Position numbers and translations under genes: made by a program. Shown here one piece after another: positions 7,803 through 15,872 of a stretch of DNA of 30,929 bases. The DNA is taken from positions 1 to 30,929 of the forward strand of contig JAJTZC010000014.1 in the NCBI GenBank assembly GCA_032906705.1, in the 5' to 3' direction. Numbering within the stretch: position 1 is the first letter of the stretch; each line of letters begins with the position of its first letter. Source of the DNA: DASPPF01 sp032906705. GTDB lineage: Archaea; Thermoproteota; Nitrososphaeria; Nitrososphaerales; Gagatemarchaeaceae. The notes below the pieces were generated by a model, which was not told where the DNA came from, ran no database searches, and saw only the letters and a program-made list of their open reading frames with translations.

Positions 7803-8309
7803 ATGGGCTACGAAATGGAGCTATCGCTCACCTTCACGAAACCCGCAATGAATGAGACGAAAGCGGAGGAATTCCAAAACGAAGTTATGAGGCGCGTCAA
7901 GGAGATGCTCGAGCCAGACACCCAGGAACCAGACTTTGCTGACGGCGAGGCGAGCGTGTACATCTTCTCCTGTGGTCGCAACATCTACGACTGGAATACA
8001 AAGACGGGTGATGCTCAACTAGGGACGAGCAATGTCTCTGCGAAGAAACTCACTCGCGAGCTGGGCTGCAAGCTGACGATAGAATACCACGGGGAGGAGC
8101 GCGGTGACGACGATGAAAGGGTGTACAAGGAAGGCGAGCTCGTGCAGAGGTGGGAGAACGTCAGGGTCGAAGTCACTGACAGCGATGTCGAGGAGCTCAA
8201 CCGTTTGATGGACGGCATCAAGGGGAAAGGTCTGGAAGCGGAAGCCGAAAAGCTGCGGGCCGTAGTCACTAGGATGGCCGCGCGGTATTTGTTCTCCTCT
8301 ATCAGTTGA
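7803..8309 (+). CDS. Hypothetical protein, 168 aa, sharing a C-terminal module with its upstream neighbour
   Basis: ATG 7803 lies 8 nt after GGAGGT (7789-7794). The N-terminus is strand-like (YEMELSLTFTKPAMNETKAE), the middle is acidic (EERGDDDERVYKEGE), and the C-terminal helix repeats the GKG-x2-(E/R)-EAE pattern of the preceding protein. The opening LTFTKPAMNETKAE also resembles ITKPSWNEVKAAV in the following protein (8314 gene), hinting at shared segments among three neighbours. Function unknown. Confidence 0.7.
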   Translation: MGYEMELSLTFTKPAMNETKAEEFQNEVMRRVKEMLEPDTQEPDFADGEASVYIFSCGRNIYDWNTKTGDAQLGTSNVSAKKLTRELGCKLTIEYHGEERGDDDERVYKEGELVQRWENVRVEVTDSDVEELNRLMDGIKGKGLEAEAEKLRAVVTRMAARYLFSSIS

Positions 8310-8313
8310 AAGA

Positions 8314-8862
8314 ATGAAATTCTGGTTCGCCAGGGCGTCAAGCCACAGCGACACCTACGTGGAAGTCGCTCAGTTCGATGACGGGACAGCGGCAAGAAGG
8401 GCGGTGAGGGCTCTCAAAGCGTTCATCGAGAGCGTCGACAGGGATAACACGACCGATTGGGGCAAGGAAGACGCCAGCTGCAACGCCGTCGGTGACAGAC
8501 TGTACTTCTCTGTGTACACGGCAGGGTCAGGTTTGGATGAGGTCGAATCCCTGATCGAGAAGCAGGGAGGAAAGGTCGTCGCTTCAGGCACCTACCTGCA
8601 CTCAATATCCTTCACGATCACGAAACCGAGCTGGAACGAGGTCAAGGCTGCCGTAATGGTCGTCAACCTGCTGCACAACCGGGTACTCGACCGAGGGTCG
8701 TACATGGACGGCAAGGTCAGGAAGAGCACGGAGGAAGGAAAGTGCGTCTGGACGCTGGACGCGATCACCGACTACTACGATGAAGACTCCAACCAGGTCA
8801 GGGAAGAATCCCTGGACGAGCTGATGCGGCTTGGGGTCGGCGTTTCAGTCGATTCCCTGTGA
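8314..8862 (+). CDS. Hypothetical protein of the RASSHS family, 182 aa
   Basis: Begins MKFWFARASSHSDTYVEV and is a distant paralogue of the 206-aa product at 5763. It has two possibly repeated strand-helix units: residues 1-75, then a second beginning near SISFTITKPSWNEVKAAV. It ends in an acidic helix (REESLDELMRLG). No clear SD precedes ATG 8314, which follows the upstream stop by 4 nt, so reinitiation is likely. The pair brackets the radical SAM gene. Confidence 0.68.
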   Translation: MKFWFARASSHSDTYVEVAQFDDGTAARRAVRALKAFIESVDRDNTTDWGKEDASCNAVGDRLYFSVYTAGSGLDEVESLIEKQGGKVVASGTYLHSISFTITKPSWNEVKAAVMVVNLLHNRVLDRGSYMDGKVRKSTEEGKCVWTLDAITDYYDEDSNQVREESLDELMRLGVGVSVDSL

Positions 8863-8897
8863 TTCATTCACGAAACGAAGGTAGGAGGTGTTCAGTG

Positions 8898-9428
8898 TTG
8901 TTATCCACAGAGTTCAGGATAGAGAGCATCCTCCCGGACTATCTGGGACTACCGAAGAATCTGAAAGCGGGGATTGCGATGGCGATGTCCGACCCTGTAA
9001 TCCTGCCAACCGAAAGAGATGCCGACTGGCTCCCCGACTGGATGATACCCGCAATCAAGGCGGAGCGGGTCAAGAACGTCCTCAGCGGGGGACTCCCGGA
9101 AGCAAGCAGCGACCTGGAGATTGTCGCCTACCTGATGTGCGCATCGTTCGACGGCCCGCTCGCTGATGATGTCGTCCAACTCTACTTCAACGTCATCGGG
9201 AGGGCTCTCCCTGAGGCGTTCGTTCGGTCGGCGAAGGAGAACGGAATCCCCATCGAACCGCTGGACGAGTCGCAGGAGAGGCTTGCGAAGGATACCAAGA
9301 GACGCATGTCACGAGATAAGAAGAACCAGAGGAAGAAGGGGAAGTGGAAGGCGACAATGCGGCTCCTCGAGGGCGTGTCAATCGAGCTCGGGGCCTTCGA
9401 TTTGCTCGTGAAAGAAGGGACGGTGTGA
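8898..9428 (+). CDS. Hypothetical protein, 176 aa
   Basis: The SD AGGAGGTG (8883-8890) supports TTG 8898 (9 nt) or GTG 8895 (6 nt). The same frame is open back to 8859, but the preceding residues (HSRNEGRRCS) come from the SD region and are unlikely to be translated. The protein is helical with a Trp-containing N-terminal third (DADWLPDWMIPAIKAERV), a middle around SSDLEIVAYLMCASF, and a strongly basic segment at about 135-155 (RRMSRDKKNQRKKGKWK) that could bind nucleic acid. Function not recognised. Confidence 0.68.
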   Translation: MLSTEFRIESILPDYLGLPKNLKAGIAMAMSDPVILPTERDADWLPDWMIPAIKAERVKNVLSGGLPEASSDLEIVAYLMCASFDGPLADDVVQLYFNVIGRALPEAFVRSAKENGIPIEPLDESQERLAKDTKRRMSRDKKNQRKKGKWKATMRLLEGVSIELGAFDLLVKEGTV

Positions 9429-9449
9429 CAGACTCTGCCGCACTACTAC

Positions 9450-10241
9450 TTGGAGACTCACGACTTGGAATCCTGCCTTGTCTATGCAACGGACGAACCC
9501 ACCAAGGCTCCGTGCCACGTGGAAGGTGCAGAGAAGTTCAGGGTAGCCCTAGCCGAGAGAGAAGTGCTGGAGCATCTCGATGGCCACGCAAAACTCGTCC
9601 AGAAAGGCTGGCACAACCTCTACGAGATTGACGATTACGCGGTGGAGGCTCTCGAAGCGCTCTCTTGGTTCGAGCTGAACGAATCCCAGCACTGGATGCC
9701 CAGGACTGTGCGCGCCAGCACAGGCCCGTTTGCCTTCGACCCAGAGAAAATTCTGAAGCTGAAGGCGGCCTTTGAAAGCGCGGAAACGGCCGCCAAGGTC
9801 TTCAAGCCGCAGGAGGAGTGGGGCGTCTTCTCAGGGACGCTTGCCGAGAGCATCAAGGACGAATTCCTCAAGGCGAGACTCAAAGGGGAGAATGCCGACG
9901 CCGACGCCTTCTACGAGAAAGCGTGCAGGAGCTTCAGAACCGGACTCAGGCTCGCTCCCTGGCTCAAGCAGCTCTACGACGTCGGGTACTGCTCCAAGAA
10001 TGGCGCGCTCTTCTTCGCCAACGGGGGCAAGGTGTCGATGCTCAGGGAAGAGAGTGTCGCTTCCGTCGATGTCGACGGCACGACCGGTTCGGTCAGGGAG
10101 GCCATGAGGAAGCTCCCGGACGGAGATTTCTACACCCCGCTGAAGTACTTCCACAGAGACAACCCCGAGATATTCGAGAGGATGAAGCAGACGGAGCCCG
10201 AGCTGTACCACAGGCTGACAGTCAAGATCCTGTTCAGGTGA
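9450..10241 (+). CDS. Hypothetical protein, 263 aa
   Basis: Unrecognised soluble protein. The first usual start is TTG 9450, without a clear SD; the frame is open back to the upstream TGA (9428) and reads plausibly from there (QTLPHYYLETHD), so the true start may be a non-standard codon such as CTG 9435. Segments include a helix (KILKLKAAFESAETAAKVF), a Tyr/Cys-containing middle (LKQLYDVGYCSKNGALFF) and a helical end (IFERMKQTEPELYHRL). Its 3' end leads directly into the SD of the first GHKL gene. Confidence 0.65.
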   Translation: METHDLESCLVYATDEPTKAPCHVEGAEKFRVALAEREVLEHLDGHAKLVQKGWHNLYEIDDYAVEALEALSWFELNESQHWMPRTVRASTGPFAFDPEKILKLKAAFESAETAAKVFKPQEEWGVFSGTLAESIKDEFLKARLKGENADADAFYEKACRSFRTGLRLAPWLKQLYDVGYCSKNGALFFANGGKVSMLREESVASVDVDGTTGSVREAMRKLPDGDFYTPLKYFHRDNPEIFERMKQTEPELYHRLTVKILFR

Positions 10242-10244
10242 GTG

Positions 10245-10250
10245 AGGAGG
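10245..10250 (+). promoter_or_regulatory. SD that fixes the start of the first GHKL gene
   Basis: AGGAGG 8 nt before TTG 10259. The frame stays open about 440 bp further upstream, but that stretch overlaps the real 263-aa gene, so this SD sets the start. Confidence 0.75.
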
Positions 10251-10258
10251 CGATTCGA

Positions 10259-12556
10259 TTGGAAGCGTATTACACGCCTACAGTGGCGGAGAAAAGGCCC
10301 CCGGTAGAAGGGCTGGAAACAATACCCGTCAGGCTAAAGGAGGAGGCCATCGTCAAGTACCTTAGCCAGACGATCTACTCCAGCTGGAAGTCAGCACTCA
10401 GGGAACTCTATGCTAACGAGCTCACGGCTGCGAAGAAGGCCGAAAGGATGGGGGCCAAACCGACAATCGAGATAACGCTCGACCCGAAGACCAGGGAGCT
10501 GACGATACAGGGCAAGGACAGCCTGGGGATAACAGGGGAGAAGTTCAGGGTCCTGCGGTACTACGGCAGGTCCGGGAACTTCTTGGGCGAGGACGCGGGA
10601 CAGTTCGGCTTGGGTGCGAAAAGTTTCGTCATGCTGTCGGATACCATCAGGATAGAGACCAGGGCGAGAGAAACTGGCGAGAGGTACGGCGTCATCGGCG
10701 TGAAGGGCGTGGAGTTCAGGCCGATACCCGACGAGGAGCTGACGATTGACGGCTTCGGCACCAGGGTCTCTCTCCCCATCCGGAGCAAACAGGAGAATGC
10801 CGAGAGTGACGAGGATGACAAGGAGATCAAGCTCCAGGACGTGGTCGAAACCCTCGAGAACGTCTGCAAGTTCGCGGAGATAGACACCTACCTCGAGCTC
10901 CCTTCCCCGCTCAAGACCAAGACAAAGTACACTTGGTCGGAGAGCGTATACGAGCACACCGAAAGAGATGCCGGAAGGCGGAAGCTCAACCGCACCCCCA
11001 AGGAGTACGCGAGGGATACCTACGGGGAAAAGGGCTACGACTTCGAGTATGACGCGAAGGACTTCCACTTCTACGGCTACCTCGCCGTCGACCGAGAAGG
11101 CGACGGGGTCGACGTAAACCACAGGGGAGAAGTCAGGCTCGTGGGGATGCCCATCGAGGTCACAGTCAGGAACCCTGATGCGAAAAAGGAAAGCGATTCC
11201 CAGGTGAACCCGAGCTTCCCGATGTCCTTCTGGTACGTCAACCTGAAGGACGAGCGCAAGTTCATGCCGACGGCTGACAGGGAGAGGCTCAAGGAAGGCC
11301 TCTTCGAGCAGGTCAACGAGAGGGTCATCGAGATCCTGAAGGGCGAATTCGCCAGGATGGTGATACGGTCCTTCGATGACTACAGGAACTCCCCATTCAA
11401 GCCCATACTCAACTGCCTCGGCTACGACAGCCCGGGCCTCAGAGACTACTTCGACCCGGACACCAGGCTGGTGTGCTCGGCCCTAGGCTCCTCGGTCGGC
11501 GGAATTGAGGAGGAGGATAACGGGGAGTGCGAGCGCTGGCGCCGGAGATGGAGCGTCCCAAAGGGGGCATATGAGGCCAAGGTGAGGGACCTCGTAGCCA
11601 AGAGCGGACACGTGTTCATGCTGAGCAGGAAGCGCAAGGGCAACGGGTATGTCCTTCCCCTCAAGACGGCCGTCACGCTGAGGAAGGTCCTGAGGACGAA
11701 GTACCCCGACGCCGAGGTCTTCCTGCACCCTGGGTTCGAGCACTACTGGAGCGGGCAGGACTTCGACGCAGTGGAGAAGCGCGCCAGGATACTAAGAGAG
11801 CACTACGGAATACCCGACGCCAAACTCAAGGCCGAGAAGGTAAGAAAGGAGTTCGGCAAAGACTGGCGCAGGGCCGTCGGCATCGAGACCAAAGCGAAGG
11901 CAGCGCCCGAAGAAGCTGTCGTCTGGGTACGTGACGACTACAAGGTCGAGCCCGTAAAGAAAGGCTTGGACGACATAGGGAAGAATACAGTTCGTGTCAG
12001 GGGTAACATCCGAGATTGGGTCAACCTGCTCCGCAAGTACTACACCGATGGGTACGGCTTCACCAAGGAAATCAAAGGGATGGACGGGGGGATGACGGAG
12101 GAGGGATTCGCCGGCGAGGTCTCGTCGACCAAGGTGATGACGGCGAAGGGCGAGACGACCGTAGGCAAAGCCTCCGAACCGGACAAGGAGCTCATCGTCT
12201 TCCGGTTCGACGACCCTGAGATCCTCGAGTTCTATAAGCCAAAGGGCAAGAACGTCATCTTAGCTCCCACCGCAGAGAGCGCGTTCGGGGCGATAGCGTT
12301 TCTGAAGCTGGCGAAGAAAGCGTACGATGTTGTGGAGAACGTTGGCGAAGGGCTGGTCAAGCCTCCAGTCGAACCACTCAGCAAGTCCAACCCGGCGGAG
12401 ATGAACTACCTCTACATCGCGCAGAAGCGCATGGGCAGGTCATCGGCGAACGAGCAGATGATGGAGCTGCTGAGAAACGCCCTGTCCAACTCGATGCCGG
12501 GAGAGATGAAGTCGCTCGTCGACACCGCCGTCACATACAGCCGCTATCTCAAGTGA
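10259..12556 (+). CDS. GHKL-superfamily ATPase, rIIA/Hsp90-like (first of a tandem pair)
   Basis: 765 aa from TTG 10259. The N-terminal Bergerat fold is clear: N-box ELYANEL (E49, N53), the DSLG motif (D87-G90) and the glycine lid GQFGLG (114-119). These bind ATP in Hsp90, MutL, GyrB and phage rIIA-like proteins. The second domain has KDERKFMPTADRERL, also present in the next gene and comparable to the P-S-R-E-S-L element of rIIA-like proteins. The C-terminal 350 residues, with many Lys and Arg, are unrecognised. No TOPRIM or gyrase signature is visible. ATP-driven dimer clamping is inferred from the fold; target and role (protection, chaperone, DNA clamp) are unknown. Confidence 0.82.
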   Translation: MEAYYTPTVAEKRPPVEGLETIPVRLKEEAIVKYLSQTIYSSWKSALRELYANELTAAKKAERMGAKPTIEITLDPKTRELTIQGKDSLGITGEKFRVLRYYGRSGNFLGEDAGQFGLGAKSFVMLSDTIRIETRARETGERYGVIGVKGVEFRPIPDEELTIDGFGTRVSLPIRSKQENAESDEDDKEIKLQDVVETLENVCKFAEIDTYLELPSPLKTKTKYTWSESVYEHTERDAGRRKLNRTPKEYARDTYGEKGYDFEYDAKDFHFYGYLAVDREGDGVDVNHRGEVRLVGMPIEVTVRNPDAKKESDSQVNPSFPMSFWYVNLKDERKFMPTADRERLKEGLFEQVNERVIEILKGEFARMVIRSFDDYRNSPFKPILNCLGYDSPGLRDYFDPDTRLVCSALGSSVGGIEEEDNGECERWRRRWSVPKGAYEAKVRDLVAKSGHVFMLSRKRKGNGYVLPLKTAVTLRKVLRTKYPDAEVFLHPGFEHYWSGQDFDAVEKRARILREHYGIPDAKLKAEKVRKEFGKDWRRAVGIETKAKAAPEEAVVWVRDDYKVEPVKKGLDDIGKNTVRVRGNIRDWVNLLRKYYTDGYGFTKEIKGMDGGMTEEGFAGEVSSTKVMTAKGETTVGKASEPDKELIVFRFDDPEILEFYKPKGKNVILAPTAESAFGAIAFLKLAKKAYDVVENVGEGLVKPPVEPLSKSNPAEMNYLYIAQKRMGRSSANEQMMELLRNALSNSMPGEMKSLVDTAVTYSRYLK

Positions 12557-12581
12557 GTAGCTTTACAGGGGGTGTAGAAGA

Positions 12582-14723
12582 ATGGCATCTGGGGTACTTG
12601 ACGAACTGGCCGACGGCAACGGCGTGATCAAGGCGAAGATCGACGAGACCGTGATCAGGGAGAGGCTCGGCTCAGGCATCTACAGCAAGCCGAGCTCTGC
12701 GTTCAGGGAGCTCTACGCCAACGAGCTGAGGGCCTGCGCGGAGGCCCGGAGGAGAGGTCTGAACCCCGTGATCGAAGTCACTCTCGACTGGAAGGAGAGG
12801 ACACTCGTAATCCAGGGGACCGACAGTCTCGGGATGACCCGGGAGAGGTTCGCCAACGTCCTCGCCGTCCTCGGCGAGACTGACAACCCGAGCGGGATGG
12901 AGATAGGGCAGTGGGGAATAGGGCACATGGCGTTCCGCGCAATCTCGGACGCAATACTGTTCGAGGTCCACAGCCTCGAGTCCGGAGAGACCTTCGCCTA
13001 CCTCGGCAATGGCGACGTGTACCAGAGCGTCCCCGAATCCAGGCCGCTCGAGAAGACCGGGACCCGCGTGACAGTCACCTTGAGAGATGGTCTGGACATA
13101 AACGACCTCGCCACCCGCATCGAGTACGTCTGCCGCTACTCTGACATCAACACGTTCTTGACGGAGATCGACGAAGAAGGGAGGAACAACAGCGAGCCTA
13201 AGCGGGTGAACACGAACCTGTCTCTGGCCGAAAGCATCAGGCGCAGCCTTGGCATACCGATCGAGATAGACGACGAAGAATTCTCGTTCTTCATGATGGC
13301 TGAGGCGAGGAACGCTGAGCCCACGCGTTGCGAAACGCTCCTGCTCAGGATGCCGATCCAGGGCCCGCTAATCAAACAGGCGTTCCCGTGCCCGTTCTCC
13401 ATCCTCAACATCAAGGACGAGAGGAGATACCCGCCAACCGCGGACAGGGAGAGGCTGAGCGAGCAGGCGCAGAAGGACATCCTCGAGAGGGTGAAACAGA
13501 GGCTCAGGGAAAGGCTGCCGGGAATCCTCGATCTCAGGACGCTCGATGACTTCAGGAAGTCCACCGACAGGGCGTTCTACCAAGACAGTCTCTACACCCA
13601 GCTCAAAGACTTCTACACGCCGTCGGCGGAGACCGTCGAGATATCTGAACTCGCCGGCCTCGAGGTCAAGGAATGCCATCTTGAGGCCGCGAAAGGGTGG
13701 ATGAAGACGACTTTCTCCTCGCTCGTGGTCTCGTCGAACAACGTCTTCTACTCCGAGACGCTGAGCAAGGAGGTACTCTACGCCCTCAGGGAAGAGTACG
13801 AGGACGCGGTCATGTTCAAGCCTCTGATTTTCGACGACTGGAACAAGAAGCGCCACATCAGCCTCTTCAAGAAGTACGGGATAAGGTTCGACGCCCAGGA
13901 GGAGTTCGAGCGGATAAAGGCTGGCCTCCCCAAGGGATGGAGGAGCGGGATACCAAGGAATTCAGCTACAGAAGACGGGCTCCCGTACGAGATGGTGGTC
14001 CATGAGTCGTCGGTCTCAAGGATCGAGCAGCGCGGCTCCACCTACCACCGGCTTGTAAGGTCCAGCAGGAAGCATGAGACCAGGTTCGGCCTTGACAACA
14101 TTGTCTTCATCGGGGAGCTTTCCGACTACCTGCCAATCCTCAACCAAGTGGACAGCAGGTACAAGCTCTCCAAGGCGAGCAGGAAGACGTCGGACCTTCT
14201 GACGCTTGACAGGTTCATCGAGGGACTCAAGAAGAAGGAGATCGAGACGAGCGCAGGGAAGATCACCTTCGAAGACGTGCTGAAGCAGCGAGCGGGCATC
14301 GAGATCCTGGTCTACGCGGACAAGCGCCTCGCCTCGGTCTACAAACCAGAAGGAGGTGTGGTGTTCGTCCCGACCGACTCTGAGACTGCCTTCGAGCTAG
14401 CCGTGTGGAGCGTGTACCACGACAGGGACTACAAGATTCACCATGTCGTCCCGGAGCACGAGTTTCTCGAAACGACGGGCGCGGACAGAGACCACTACTT
14501 CAACAGGTGGTACTACGACGACTGGCAGAGCAGGGAGGAGAGTTACGAAAAGGACCAGATGACAGTAGCAAACTGCGCGTTCCACGTCGCCTTGGCGGTC
14601 AAAGACAAAGCGCTCGCAGAGCTCTACCTGAAGGCAGTGAAGGGGATGGACGACGACGCCAAAGCTGCGCGGCTCAGGAATTTCGTCTTAGAGCTCTGGG
14701 AGAAGGCCGGGACTTCGGCATGA
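12582..14723 (+). CDS. GHKL-superfamily ATPase, rIIA/Hsp90-like (second of a tandem pair)
   Basis: 713 aa, ATG 12582 after GGGGGTG. A divergent paralogue of the preceding gene: N-box ELYANEL (E43, N47), DSLG (D81-G84), GQWGIG (109-114) and KDERRYPPTADRERL in the second domain. Sequences between and after these motifs differ strongly, so the duplication is old. The C-terminus has Tyr/Asp-rich segments (HYFNRWYYDDWQSREESYEK) absent from the first copy. Two different GHKL subunits side by side suggest a heteromer, or two adaptors sharing one mechanism. Both keep the ATP-site residues, so neither looks degenerate. Confidence 0.82.
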   Translation: MASGVLDELADGNGVIKAKIDETVIRERLGSGIYSKPSSAFRELYANELRACAEARRRGLNPVIEVTLDWKERTLVIQGTDSLGMTRERFANVLAVLGETDNPSGMEIGQWGIGHMAFRAISDAILFEVHSLESGETFAYLGNGDVYQSVPESRPLEKTGTRVTVTLRDGLDINDLATRIEYVCRYSDINTFLTEIDEEGRNNSEPKRVNTNLSLAESIRRSLGIPIEIDDEEFSFFMMAEARNAEPTRCETLLLRMPIQGPLIKQAFPCPFSILNIKDERRYPPTADRERLSEQAQKDILERVKQRLRERLPGILDLRTLDDFRKSTDRAFYQDSLYTQLKDFYTPSAETVEISELAGLEVKECHLEAAKGWMKTTFSSLVVSSNNVFYSETLSKEVLYALREEYEDAVMFKPLIFDDWNKKRHISLFKKYGIRFDAQEEFERIKAGLPKGWRSGIPRNSATEDGLPYEMVVHESSVSRIEQRGSTYHRLVRSSRKHETRFGLDNIVFIGELSDYLPILNQVDSRYKLSKASRKTSDLLTLDRFIEGLKKKEIETSAGKITFEDVLKQRAGIEILVYADKRLASVYKPEGGVVFVPTDSETAFELAVWSVYHDRDYKIHHVVPEHEFLETTGADRDHYFNRWYYDDWQSREESYEKDQMTVANCAFHVALAVKDKALAELYLKAVKGMDDDAKAARLRNFVLELWEKAGTSA

Positions 14724-14750
14724 GCAGGATAGACAGAGGGGGTGCGGAGA

Positions 14751-14873
14751 ATGGACAAGCGTTACATGGTAGCTCAATGGCTGGGCGAGATAGAGTCCAA
14801 TGGTGTGCGCTGGCGCGCGTATCAGACAGGCGAAGAGGGATGGGTGCTTTTGAGGCAGCTTTCGCCTCATTGA
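14751..14873 (+). CDS. Small protein, 40 aa, with a probable +1 frameshifted continuation to 14934
   Basis: ATG 14751 follows a GGGGGTG purine run and encodes a Trp-rich peptide (MDKRYMVAQWLGEIESNGVR, ending LLRQLSPH). The +1 frame is open from 14854 to a TAG at 14932-14934 and reads naturally (GSFRLIETGMEVPVERSNLK), with the local codon style. A +1 shift near 14853 would give one protein of about 60 residues. So either the gene is frameshifted, the assembly has an indel, or two tiny frames overlap. An alternative 63-aa frame starting at ATG 14720 is Arg/Gly/Ser-rich and less likely. Confidence 0.45.
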   Translation: MDKRYMVAQWLGEIESNGVRWRAYQTGEEGWVLLRQLSPH

Positions 14874-14977
14874 GACGGGCATGGAAGTCCCTGTTGAACG
14901 CTCAAACCTGAAAGTCAAGCTACCAAGGCCGTAGGCAGTTCCGTCAAAGCGAGGCGAGAAAGGGAGGTAATAGGAGA

Positions 14978-15202
14978 ATGAACACCAAAGCAATGGCTGA
15001 GCACGGCGCAACAGCCGTTCCGAAATGCCCGACTTGCGAGAAACCCCTGGAGAAGGTCAACCAGGTCGACAGGTCGATAATCGTCTGGGAGTGGAAGGAA
15101 GGAAAGTATGTCCAGACGAGCAACGTCGAGGCCGCGGACGTCGTCTGCGGCGGATGCGGCGAGAATGTCTACAATGAGACGGCGGGACTGCTGCCGTACT
15201 GA
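14978..15202 (+). CDS. Small zinc-ribbon-like protein, 74 aa
   Basis: Two CxxC pairs, CPTC (residues 17-20) and CGGC (57-60), separated by a strand-rich stretch (RSIIVWEWKEGKYVQ), typical of a zinc ribbon. ATG 14978 is preceded by GGGAGG (14962-14967). The fold call is an inference from Cys spacing; partners unknown. It opens a cluster of about 25 very small genes. Confidence 0.72.
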   Translation: MNTKAMAEHGATAVPKCPTCEKPLEKVNQVDRSIIVWEWKEGKYVQTSNVEAADVVCGGCGENVYNETAGLLPY

Positions 15203-15241
15203 CGACGTACCCTTCACGGAGCGAAGAGGAGGCGATGTCTG

Positions 15242-15619
15242 ATGCACGTCAAGGTCTTCTACTGGAAGGATTCGAAGTACCTGCTTGGGGGCGCTCCCGA
15301 GACAAGAGAGCAGTTCGAGAAGGACTACGTCCTCGTTCGAGAGTACGAGGCACCCGACGGTCTCACGGCGATGAAGGTGTGCGAGGATGCCTTCGTCAGG
15401 CTGAATTCCGAGAGGAATCCTCTATCATCGCGTCAGAAGCAACGGTGGCTGAGGAGAAGCCTTCAGCCGAACCCGCACACGAGCATCTCTGTTGGGGACG
15501 TCATACTTATCGATGGATACGAACCCGCAATCTGTGCTTCCTTCGGATGGGAGAGGCTGCCCTTCAGCATCTCTCAGCCGGGAAGGAGAGGAAACGAGAT
15601 GGTGGAGGTGGAAGGATGA
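15242..15619 (+). CDS. Conserved hypothetical protein with TSISVGDVI motif, 125 aa
   Basis: ATG 15242 is 9 nt after AGGAGG (15227-15232). The first half begins HVKVFYWKDSKYLLG and contains a helix, and the second half has HTSISVGDVILIDGYEPAIC followed by an aromatic ASFGWERL. An SVGD segment before a GW or GF motif is, from memory, typical of small plasmid and phage proteins (YodL-like or related actinophage families) of unknown function. The stop overlaps the next ATG (ATGA). Confidence 0.7.
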   Translation: MHVKVFYWKDSKYLLGGAPETREQFEKDYVLVREYEAPDGLTAMKVCEDAFVRLNSERNPLSSRQKQRWLRRSLQPNPHTSISVGDVILIDGYEPAICASFGWERLPFSISQPGRRGNEMVEVEG

Positions 15620-15726
15620 ACGAGTGCCATACGAGATACCAGCACGAACGCTATCCGTGCCTGACCGAATATGAACACGAGGATCCAGCCCACATCTACA
15701 ACTCGTTGGGTGAAAGCCTGGCTTGA
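15616..15726 (+). CDS. Very small Cys/His-rich protein, 36 aa
   Basis: Starts at ATG 15616 in a 4-bp overlap with the preceding stop and ends in a 1-bp overlap with the next ATG (TGATG). The sequence MNECHTRYQHERYPC plus EYEHEDPAHIYN has two Cys and four His and could bind zinc. The 50-aa protein at 22237 is another small Cys/His-rich product. SD GGAAGG lies just upstream. Function unknown. Confidence 0.55.
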   Translation: MNECHTRYQHERYPCLTEYEHEDPAHIYNSLGESLA

Positions 15727-15872
15727 TGGCGCTCTTTAGGTTCCGCGGGAAGCACGGTCAGGAATGGACGGTCAGGGCGTCGGACCGCGGAGAAGCCTAC
15801 GAAAGGATGGGGTTCGAGCACCCCGACGTCAGGCTCGACGAGATCAGTGGATGCGAGGAGGTTAAGGAATAA
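15726..15872 (+). CDS. Small protein, 48 aa; first copy of a recently duplicated gene
   Basis: Reads MALFRFRGKHGQEWTVRASD, then EAYERMGFEHPDVRLDEI and SGCEEV. The second copy is at about 19.1-19.2 kb, with the C-terminal two thirds identical in protein and a 68-bp segment identical in DNA. The N-terminal part differs at several positions, with silent and replacement changes. ATG 15726 overlaps the upstream TGA by 1 bp, and its stop overlaps the next ATG. Looks like a single small beta-alpha unit; no function recognised. Confidence 0.68.
   Translation: MALFRFRGKHGQEWTVRASDRGEAYERMGFEHPDVRLDEISGCEEVKE
15795..15862 (+). repeat. 68-bp exact direct repeat, copy 1
   Basis: Identical to 19159-19226, same orientation, 3,364 bp apart. 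It covers the 3' part of the 48-aa gene and includes the AGGAGG (15856-15861) that serves the downstream gene starting at 15872. Flanking bases diverge on both sides. Confidence 0.92.

Noticed and set aside
9818..10258. Longer N-terminus for the first GHKL protein
   Set aside because: This stretch is Arg/Gln/Glu-rich shadow of the 263-aa gene; SD and TTG at 10245-10261 give the natural start.
14720..14911. 63-aa frame overlapping the second GHKL stop by ATGA
   Set aside because: Composition (Arg, Gly, Ser, Ala) looks like a shadow; the 40-aa frame has the better SD and codon style.
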